Below, one piece after another: positions 19,359 through 27,489 of a stretch of DNA of 27,489 bases. Under the pieces are notes generated by a model, which had not been told where the DNA came from, made no database searches, and saw only the letters and a program-made list of their open reading frames with translations. The position numbers were made by a program, and so were the translations under genes. The first letter of the stretch is position 1. The number at the start of each line of letters is the position of its first letter. Source of the DNA: Conidiobolus incongruus B7586 (taxonomy: Eukaryota; Entomophthoromycota; Entomophthoromycetes; Entomophthorales; Conidiobolaceae); the NCBI GenBank assembly GCA_000697335.1, contig JNEM01006067.1, forward strand, positions 1 through 27,489. The letters run 5' to 3'.

Positions 19359-19366
19359 TATATAAA
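19359..19366 (+). promoter_or_regulatory. TATA box TATATAAA of the 19446 gene
   Basis: TATATAAA lies 87 bp upstream of the ATG. The stretch from here to the ATG is nearly the same as in the 16745 gene, with a small insertion (GA) next to the box. Confidence 0.6.
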
Positions 19367-19445
19367 TGAGATCTGATGTAAGGACTAAAGTCATCATATT
19401 ATTTATTCATTGCTTTAATTCATCTTATATTTATTGTTTAAATAT

Positions 19446-20024
19446 ATGCATTCAACTACTTTGTTCGTTCTATTAGTTTCTAGTTTAATTGCTACCCCCC
19501 TTCCTGCTCCAAGTCATGCTTTGACTCGTCGTATCGATGCTTTGAAAGGATTGGACTTGGGAGATTTAGGTCTCATAAATGATATCTTGAAACTTGGTGA
19601 AAAACATCCTAAAAAGCAGCATCCTTCAAAAGATAAAGGAATTGAGTTGCGAACTGATGTTGAAGATGAAGATGATATATTAGATATTGGCCTGGATGAT
19701 AACGAAGAGGAAGTTGTTGATGTAGCTGTTTTGGAAGAAGAGCCTGAGCAGCTGGATGAACCCGAAGAATCTGAAGAATCTAAAGAGTCTGAAGATTCCG
19801 AAGAATATGAAAGTGAAGATTATGAAGATTATGAAGATTATGAAGGCGAGTACGATGAAGATGAATACGATGGTCATAGATATGGAAAGAAACCCGATGG
19901 TTATAAACGAGGCTATGACAGTGATGAATATAACCGAGGATATGATTACCGATACAACAACAATTATGACGGATATGATTATGAATATGACGGAGATAGT
20001 GGTGATTATGAAGACTACAATTGA
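19446..20024 (+). CDS. Secreted acidic Tyr-rich protein, 192 aa (family member h)
   Basis: This is the close paralogue of the 16745 gene. ATG 19446 opens MHSTTLFVLLVSSLIATP, with TRR at 27-29. Residues 6-139 are identical to the paralogue, with identical codons. From residue 140 the tail differs: it is shorter, still Tyr/Asp-rich (YKRGYDSDEYNRGYDYRY, NNNYDGYDYEYDGDSGDYED) and ends in Asn. Stop is TGA. The pattern suggests a shared front half with a tail free to vary. The promoter proximal region is also shared, so both are probably transcribed under the same control. No cysteine, no known domain. Confidence 0.9.
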   Translation: MHSTTLFVLLVSSLIATPLPAPSHALTRRIDALKGLDLGDLGLINDILKLGEKHPKKQHPSKDKGIELRTDVEDEDDILDIGLDDNEEEVVDVAVLEEEPEQLDEPEESEESKESEDSEEYESEDYEDYEDYEGEYDEDEYDGHRYGKKPDGYKRGYDSDEYNRGYDYRYNNNYDGYDYEYDGDSGDYEDYN

Positions 20025-20339
20025 GAATATGCCCCTTAAAGTAGATATTATTATAATCAAACTCATATTAATAATGATTTAGAGGATATATTTTTTTACC
20101 ATTTCATCCAATCGTGTTTAAAAATAATAAATATTATTTTACGTTTAAAATAGCTTTATATCTTATAATCATAACAAAACTTTCTTAATATGATATATCA
20201 CTGATTTCGATTTATACTAATCATTAGTGGATTTAAAATTGCTAAAAAATTCAATTGTCATATTTTCAAATAACTTAAAATTTCTGAAGATATAATAATA
20301 TTATAACAAGACAGGAACCTCTAATTTCATCAAGTATCC
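20025..20339. other. 3' flank of the 19446 gene, no gene seen
   Basis: AT-rich sequence with no frame or structure that I can support. Confidence 0.6.
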
Positions 20340-20640
20340 TTATTAAATCAACTCAATATAATGATCATTTTTCCCTCGCATACAGATTCGCTTACTCTTT
20401 CTTAGATTTGCTATTCAGCGAAGCCACCACAGTAACTTCTAAACCACTTTACCCGACATACATTATAAAACCGGAATTTGGATGATTCAAATCAAGATCA
20501 GCCTTATAAGGGCCCTCTCCCCTAGTTGACAAAATCAATAAAATTCCCTTTTACCCATCTTATAGCCAAATATCCCGGACCACCCCTCTGTACTAATTCT
20601 GATCAAGACAATGCTTTCCCAAGTAGTGCCAATATCATGA
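20340..20640. other. GC-richer island, possible gene relic or RNA gene
   Basis: About 300 bp with clearly higher GC and a pyrimidine-rich plus strand between AT-rich flanks. On the minus strand, separate short stretches read protein-like (RGGPGYLAIRWVKGNFIDF; ADLDLNHPNSGFIMYVG; SGLEVTVVASLNSKSKKE), in more than one frame and with stops. PGYLAIRWVKGNF faintly recalls the YxxxRWxxGTxTN motif of ribosomal protein S2, but the rest does not follow that family. I cannot decide between a gene fragment and a structured RNA. Confidence 0.4.
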
Positions 20641-22499
20641 TTTCATTAAAAAAACAAATTTAAAATTAATAATTGTTTAATAAATTGAATGAAATTTAAA
20701 AATTGTGATGATTTCAATTTGAATGTTATATTCAATTCCAAGTTTTCATTAATAAGATTATAATATAACATTTATATATATCATGGAGTCAATACTTTAT
20801 AATGGTCAGGTGAAACGATTCAAATATACATTTTTCTAATTTATTTATTATATATATCAAGTAACAAATGATAATATAGTTTTTTTTCGAAATTAATAAA
20901 ATGATTTTGATATTTTGGATTTAATCCACCTACAGTTTGTTTTGATGATGTTATATTTCAGGTTATGATGCTCAATTATTTCTTATATCCCCTCCATATA
21001 TCTTTATACTTTAATATATTATTATGAAATTTATCTGATATTGTCACTTAATGTTGTATAAATAATTTTATTTAATATTTTCTTCCGTGTACTTTTTATT
21101 AAGTGAATTTAAATATTTTGATATTTAAGCTATAGATTCTTTACAAATACTATTCAAAAAAACTATAATAATTTTCTAATTATTAAATTGCGATGAATTG
21201 ATCATTAGGTATTGAAGAATATAATAGATATAAAACGTTCATCTTAATATTTTGTCTAGACATATTCCTAATAAATGTAACCTAAATTTGTAAATTTAAA
21301 AAGATATTTAATTCAAACTCACAGATAATGGAATTTATGATAATTTATAGAGTGAATTGAATATACCATTTTTTTACTTCAAGGGACTTGAACTTACTGA
21401 TAATCGTTTTATAGTCACTAAAATTTCATTTTTATTATAAACATATTGATGCGTAATACAACTGATTAATTGTTTATATTTATTATAATGTTAATATTAA
21501 TCATATAATTATCGGTTTAATTCTCATTCTTTTTATCATTTGTAAAACTCATCTTTAGCATATTCGAACCCTTACTAAATTTTTCAAAGGTTAACATTGA
21601 TAATTTCAGAAAATATTAAAAATTAAATATTTTTGTTTATATTCTGTTGCTTTATCAATTAAACTGTACCAACTATTTATTAAACGGTTATATTATCAAT
21701 TATCTCTCAATTTTATCCAACTTCCAAAAATTCTGGACAGTTAGGTTTTAATGATTTTAGCTTTCATTAACATAGATTATTCAATTCAAATATTGCATTT
21801 TACACTTATTCATAATAAAATAATATTGTTTAAACTAATATAAGAGCCTTTGAGTTAATCTTTATATTTCGTCGCTTTGAACTTTTGTTTTTTTAATTGT
21901 GTCAATTATATTTGATCAATTTTTGGTTCTAATTGAGTATTTAGTTAAATAGCGAGAATATTCAAATGTTAATTGACCGGTGAGGTCTACTTTCGCGTTC
22001 AACCAGTAAACAATTTTTATTATTTCAAGGGTTTATATAATTTCTAACCAAATTACCAGTTAAACAATCGCTAGTTATGAATTACCTTGGTTTTTAAAAC
22101 GAGATGTTGAAGCGTGAAGATTGTGTAATTATTAATAAAATAATTCAAATATCATAATTGATTTTTTGAGTAATATTTTTTGGGATTATAATCAAATTAA
22201 TATATATCTCTAAAACTTAAACTTATTCCTTTGTATTACACAGCTTTAAATCTTTCAATAGCTCTTTATCAAAATTTTCGATTAATCTGAAAATCATCGA
22301 ATATTTCATAATCAACCAAAATTAGTCATTATTAATTTCTATTTGAAAGATCAAGCTTTTCTAAAATTTCAAAAATGATTATCAAAGCGAAAGTTTTAAG
22401 GATTAATCACTGAATATTATTATGGTAATAATACTAAATTCAAAAAATATAATATAAAATATATTCTATTTGATTTAAGGCTCTTATTTTTTATTTTTG
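20641..22499. other. AT-rich intergenic region, no gene seen
   Basis: About 1.9 kb without a supportable gene. A slightly GC-richer patch near 21,950-22,010 (GACCGGTGAGGTCTAC) is too short to interpret. Confidence 0.55.
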
Positions 22500-25222
22500 G
22501 GATTTATTATTATTAATGATATTACCCTTATTCAGATATCTTTTGACGTTTCGAAATTAGCATGTCCTAAATATCATTTAATAAATTTGTTTGACAAACA
22601 GCTACCTTCTGAGTTGTAATATATAGTTATCCCTAAAAAGCCGCCTAGAAGACCTAAAAAGGCCAATGCAACTGTTAAATCTGTAAAACTTGAACAAGCT
22701 GCTCAGACTGTGCAATCTGTAGATATTCCCAAAACAACTGTTCTGGAGGTTGCTTCAGCTCAAACCGACTCTATTTAAGATCACGCTCCTTGTATTTTAT
22801 CAATATCTGAGGAGAATAACATAGAAATAGTATATGTATTAAAACATTATGGGTTGAATAAAGGTTCAGTTGAACAACCTTCAAATTTTCAAATTACATA
22901 AGCTTACACTGAAATAATAGATATTAATAGTCTCAAGAAAACAAGCCAAAAGGAGTTGACTTAACTATGATTGAGACCATTTTATATGCTCCAATTAAAT
23001 CAATACATCCATTTCTTACCAAATTTCATACTGTTAGATATCAGCTGACAATAACATTAAATGGAAGACTGGATTTAAAAATAGAATGCTCACCAAAACC
23101 TTTTCTACCAATGCATCCTTTCATCCTTAGTCCTCAAAAAAAGAAAGAATTGGCTGAAGTATAAAGAAAGGAAAAGGAAAAAGAAGAGGTAAAGTGATTA
23201 GCAATGATTCTGGGAATGAATAGAGATAATATCATCAGCATATTTTTCAGCTCAACTCGCTGCACAAAGTTTTCTTCATCAAAGCGACGCACTCCCAGTC
23301 CCGCTTCAGTCCTCCTCTTGGGCCCCCGGCTGCTTTTTAGTGATGAGCATATACTATATATTAAAAAAGCGAACTTGAATGAATACTTTCCTGTGAAACA
23401 TTGCAATATTTCAGAAATTCAAAAATCCTATAATTTGATTTTGCTCTCTCAGTCACACGTTTTAAGTAAAAGTGAAACTCCAGCAGGACACTTCATTTTA
23501 CTTGATATGCATGAGTGGTGGGACAATATTATGGCTCATGATAACTAGCTATCTCTCGCATCTAATTCTCACCAAAGAACTTGCTTCATCAAATATACAC
23601 CTAGTTTTCCTCACGAATTCCAGTCCAACTTTAATACAATTAGACTTGTAGAAATATGATAAAAACAATAAAAAATATAAATTCAACCGAAGAGGATAAT
23701 GAATATGACGAAGCCTTTATTTACTCAGGTTTGGAAATATATCGCAATTTTATTGATTATGGCTGTAAAGGCCTAAATTTCGCAAGAAATCTGAGAAGGG
23801 GAAGGGAAATACACCTAGAAAGAAATATAAGATTAACATTGGCGTTTCTGAGTCTGAAAACGTATCTCACGATTGGATCAGTTTTAATAATGATTTGATC
23901 CTTGATGGCCCTGCTCGAAGCGGGAAAAATATGACGGTACACCCATGTTTACACCCTATAGAATTCCAAGTCATTGAACTACACCCAAGAATGCTGCAAT
24001 TTTCTAAGGAGGTACAATAATGGATTAAAGAAGTTATTAATACACACTTTATTGGAGGAAATGGGAAGAGCATTTTAGTAAATTTCATCATTCACGCCAA
24101 TATTTTGCTTCACATTGACCACAATTCCTGGTAAGTTCTTATTCGGACTGCTAAAGGATCCAAAAGACATATCATTTTATTATCCAATTCTGGGCTTCAA
24201 ATACTTGTTAATTGTAAATTAAATATTCAGCACACCTTATCCCTAGAATTAATCAACTCTGATACTCTTACACCTTATATTCATTATATTCATTATACTC
24301 ATTATATTCATTATATTGCACATAGAGATAAGATTATACTAAACAAATCTGATAGTTTAACTGTATCTAATACTATGATTCTAGATATTAGTGAAGTATT
24401 AAATCAACTCGAATCGGTTTGTAAATTGATTCAATATCAATATATATCCAAGTCAGCCAAAATCATAAAATTGAAGATACTTTATCAAGGATGGGAATTG
24501 GACTAGATGCAGACCATGTTGAATCCGACTACGAAGACAAATTAGCTATATATGATTATATTCCTAATATCTGGAATGCTATTTGACAAGATTTTGATAT
24601 TGAAAGTGCAAAATATGCCAAATTAACGGATACTGAGATGACCATAGAAGAATGAGCCACAGTTTTGAATATAAAATCCAACTCTGATATCTGGACATCT
24701 AATACTAAGATTAATTATGGAGTATTGAAGCCTGAAGTAGGCTTAAAATCAAACACGTTATTAAATTGGCTAGAAAAATACGACCCCTGATCTTCTAAAT
24801 CAGCATATTCAGCCACTTTTCATTGTACTTTCCTAATAATATCGCATACCCTTGTGATGAAAGCGGCATTTGGAACTGCTACTCTAGTCATCCCATTATG
24901 CCATTATTAGTAATTCAAGTAACAACTTCTCCTTAATCAATCACAGCCACTTTTGGATCTTATAAACTTGAAACGCAAAATTACACATTATCATACACTT
25001 AAAGATGACATGACTAAACTAAATAATACACATTGGTGGTCTACTTTTGATTCTTACTTGGATTATATAATAGCAGGTAAATATCATTGGTACACAATAT
25101 TTGATAGAGGTATGAGAAGACCCCAGTTGTATTGTCGCAAATTTAATTTAAACAACGATGAAGAAGTATTATTCAAAGATTTAACTTTTAAGCAGCCAAT
25201 TGACAGCCGAGATGATCAATAA
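22500..25222 (+). mobile_element. Broken coding relic of unknown family (candidate mobile or viral fossil)
   Basis: Over about 2.7 kb the plus strand has clear coding character (balanced amino-acid use, lower AT than the flanks) but no intact gene. I count of the order of ten or more breaks. Visible pieces include a Lys/Arg/Pro-rich basic patch near 22635-22660, a Trp-containing motif (HEWWDNI) near 23510, a short Ile-His-Tyr repeat near 24280 and an aromatic-rich end near 25050 (HWWSTFDSYLDY). I see no reverse-transcriptase, integrase or transposase signature, and no terminal repeats, so the family is open: a mobile element, an integrated virus, or a large host gene. Edges are set by where coding character fades. 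It looks old. Confidence 0.5.
24276..24317 (+). repeat. 9-bp minisatellite (ATTCATTAT)n inside the relic
   Basis: Four units of a 9-bp repeat, one with a single-base variant. In one frame they spell Ile-His-Tyr repeats. They lie inside the broken coding relic. Confidence 0.75.
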
Positions 25223-25713
25223 CATCAGCATTGTACTTTAAATAAAAATTTAATTTAATTTTGTTTTCCTCATAAATTAAAATATTTATTTCATTCTATA
25301 AATTTATTTAATATATTATCAAAAATCAAAATGCTCTAATATTGAATTATCAAATTTACTTCCAAATTCAACAAAAGTTATTTTTTAGTATAATTAATTT
25401 ATAGTTTTTATATTCTTAATTATTATACTAAACTCATTTAGATATTTGTTCTTGCTATGATCAATCAACTTTCATCATTGACTATGTTACAAGAAATCAA
25501 ATTCAAAATGAAATCAATTGACAATGCTGATTAATACTTGAATAAGTCTATTATATTTTCAGCGATTTAATGGTTGGTTATATTTAATGAATGTAAGTGA
25601 TATCGTTACTTTTTGTCATTGAATTTTATATTTTGATTACATTTATTCAATAAATATAACCCAAATAATATGTAAAATGAAAACTGATTTTGAAACAATG
25701 ATTTATTAGGTAT
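25223..25713. other. AT-rich spacer, 3' side of the uL6m gene
   Basis: No gene seen. It separates the relic from the leftward-transcribed uL6m gene and would hold that gene's 3' untranslated region. Confidence 0.6.
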
Positions 25714-26391
25714 TTATTTCTTTTTACCTTCCTTTCTTCTAACAACTTCATCACCAATGAAAATACCTTTACCATTGTAAGGTTCGGGTTTCTTCCACTT
25801 GCGTACTTTGGTAGCAAAAGCCATCAATTTTTGCTTATCAATACTTGTCATAATGATCTTAGTAGGGTTAGGAACTTTAACTTGAATACCCTCAGGAATA
25901 GGTTCATTGATAGGATGACTATAACCACATTTGAGACCAATAGTATCTCCTTCGAGCATAGCACGATAACCAACACCACTCATTCTAAGACTGATGGTAA
26001 AACCTTCGGTAACGCCTTCGATACAGTTTGAAATTAAAGCACGGGTAGTACCCCACATAGCTTTTTGGTGCTTAATAGAAGGATCTTCAACAGTCACCTT
26101 AAGTTCATGATTACCAGCCTCCGTTACTTCCTTGACAAAATCGAGTTTGACAAAAGGGACGATGGGAACTCTTTGTTCACCCAAGGGTCCTTTAACAGAA
26201 AGCATTTTAGCTTCACCATATTTCAGGTTATTGGGAGAAATTTCGTCTAATAAAGTGATAGAAACGTCAGAAGGGTAATATAAACTAGCTTTTCCAATAT
26301 GACTGAGTTGAGGAGAAAGGGTAGAAAAACTTCTCAAACAAGTTTGATTAAAAGATTTAGTTAATGTAGTTTTTAATAATGAGGAGATCAT
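25714..26391 (-). CDS. MRPL6: Mitochondrial large-subunit ribosomal protein uL6m
   Basis: A structural protein of the mitochondrial ribosome large subunit, nuclear-encoded and imported. Residues 1 to about 25 (MISSLLKTTLTKSFNQTCLR) are rich in Ser, Thr, Lys and Arg without acids, typical of a mitochondrial transit peptide ending near FST. SHIGKA at 30-35 begins the mature protein. Two L6 folds follow. The second contains MSGVGYRAMLEG and the conserved end: GYSHPINEPIPEGIQVKVP, DKQKLMAFATKVR, PEPYNGKGI at 202-210 and RKEGKKK at 219-225, the classic L6 signature where the protein contacts the factor-binding side of the ribosome. The length of 225 aa fits fungal MRPL6 (bacterial L6 plus presequence). 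It is unbroken, with no introns. It is the only housekeeping gene recognised here and marks the edge of the accessory region. Confidence 0.96.
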   Translation of the reverse strand: MISSLLKTTLTKSFNQTCLRSFSTLSPQLSHIGKASLYYPSDVSITLLDEISPNNLKYGEAKMLSVKGPLGEQRVPIVPFVKLDFVKEVTEAGNHELKVTVEDPSIKHQKAMWGTTRALISNCIEGVTEGFTISLRMSGVGYRAMLEGDTIGLKCGYSHPINEPIPEGIQVKVPNPTKIIMTSIDKQKLMAFATKVRKWKKPEPYNGKGIFIGDEVVRRKEGKKK

Positions 26392-27489
26392 CTTAAAGTC
26401 TATATATTAAAAAAATAAATAAATAAAATATTGTTGGATTTAGATTAATTAATAAAAATTAAAATATTCCAAATATTATTATAATTTTATAATTTAGAAA
26501 TTTATGATTTTATGTTTTGATTAGTTTAGTTTAATTTAATTTTTTTATTTGTTATAATAAAAATTAATTTCCTATTTATCAAATATTTAATTTTGTTTAT
26601 GGGATTAATCTGAATTCTGAATAGTCCCATAAAAATATTATTTTATCATTTTATTAAAAACACCTATCTGGTCACAAAATGTATATATACACATCATTGA
26701 TTAAATTAAAATGGAAAATCAATTAATATAGACCAAATATTAAAATGAGATATTAATTTATATCATTTAGATCTAAATTAATATTTAACAAACGAACTCA
26801 TTCGATTAATAAAAGCATTTTAAATTTTTATATAAATTAGATTATTATTCAAAAATTTAAAAATAATTCAAATAATAATAAAGGTTTTTAAATTTAAATC
26901 TTTTATTAATTAATTAAATTAGATAATAATTGCAATATATTTAGTTTTATTAGCACTTTTTAGTGGTGTAGACTGAACAATAGCTGCTTATTTAATGATT
27001 CTAAAGTTAACTAAATAATTATAAAAAATCATTTTAAAAATAAAATTTATTAATTATTATTAGTATAAAAATTAAATAATAAGAAAATTTTAAAATCTAA
27101 ATTAAATATAGTTATTAATACATGAATTATTAAATTAATACACATGATAAAGTTAATACTCTGTTTTATTATTATTAACCCTTTACTATATTTTTAACAA
27201 GCTTCTAATCTTTAAAAAATAATGTTTTTTATTTAAAACTGAAATTAGGCATTTTACAAATTAATAAAATTTATTTATTGGAATTTTTTTAAAAATATAT
27301 TTTTTTATTATATAAAACAATTATAGTTATATAAATTTTAATCTTATGAATATATTACAAAGTAACTTTTTTTGAATTTTTTATATAGAAAATTTTTTAT
27401 AATTTTTAGCTTAATTTATTTTATAATTATTATTTAAAATTATAATTATTTATAATTTATAATAATAATATCAATTAAAAATTATTTTT
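26392..27489. other. Extremely AT-rich region upstream of uL6m, no gene seen
   Basis: The first few hundred bases must hold the uL6m promoter. The remainder is the most AT-rich part of the window, largely runs of A, T, TAAT and AAAT, with no frame. A slightly less AT-rich patch at about 26950-27005 is too short to interpret. Confidence 0.6.

Noticed and set aside
20340-20640. Minus-strand fragment as a mitochondrial ribosomal protein S2 gene
   Set aside because: Only a short RWxxG-like match; other S2 motifs are absent and the frames are broken, so I kept it as an unidentified island.
21545-21600. GGGTTCGAATATGC on the minus strand, resembling a tRNA T-arm/B box
   Set aside because: No A box, anticodon arm or pairing acceptor stem at the required distances.
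24040-24080. GGNGKS in the broken relic, resembling a nucleotide-binding P-loop
   Set aside because: No preceding beta strand and no Walker B that I can identify; six residues are too little to call an ATPase.
1-25222. Alternative genetic code with TAA/TAG read as Gln, suggested by stops at Gln-like positions in relics
   Set aside because: Intact genes end cleanly at TAA, TAG and TGA, and the relics also show TGA stops, frame changes and loss of catalytic residues, so decay explains the stops.

Overview
The window looks like nuclear DNA of a very AT-rich fungus. The best anchor is a mitochondrial ribosomal protein uL6m with a transit peptide (25714-26391, minus strand). Animal mitoribosomes lack uL6, fungal ones keep it, and the N-terminal SHIGKA stretch reads like fungal MRPL6. 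Short N-terminally secreted proteins with a conserved Arg-Arg (Kex2-type) site point the same way. I cannot name the phylum or species. No intron is needed in any gene I call, and the intact genes use TGA, TAA and TAG as stops, so the standard code fits.

Layout: 1-2292 is the right-hand part of a badly decayed PIF/Harbinger-like DNA transposon, with a transposase relic on the minus strand, a second relic ORF on the plus strand and a repeat-bearing terminus. From 2427 to 20024 lies a cluster of about eight members of one family of secreted, mostly low-complexity proteins: a 922-aa repeat protein (2427-5195, minus), then on the plus strand relic 8036-8347, gene 9179-9820, broken gene 11063-11848, relic 13330-13869, and genes 14979-15749, 16745-17371 and 19446-20024. 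A small unrelated-looking ORF (6446-6670, minus) sits between the first two, and a weak one (12711-12893, minus) lies further on. About 22.5-25.2 kb holds a broken coding relic of unknown family that I treat as a mobile or viral fossil. Then comes the uL6m gene, and the window ends in extremely AT-rich DNA.

The family shares a signal peptide (consensus about M[RH][ST]xTLFxLLxxSLIATP) and an Arg-Arg at residues 28-30. Beyond that the members differ. They carry a DVVDxDVNVL repeat, an acidic Glu/Pro/Ser linker, and then a Tyr/Gly/Asp-rich or basic tail. The four intact mature regions I could read contain no cysteine. The cluster shows repeat expansion inside one gene, a 404-bp perfectly identical tract between two neighbours (recent duplication or gene conversion), and at least three decayed members. 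It is a rapidly turning-over, transposon-flanked locus of secreted proteins, perhaps structural, adhesive or host-facing. Function is inferred, not shown.
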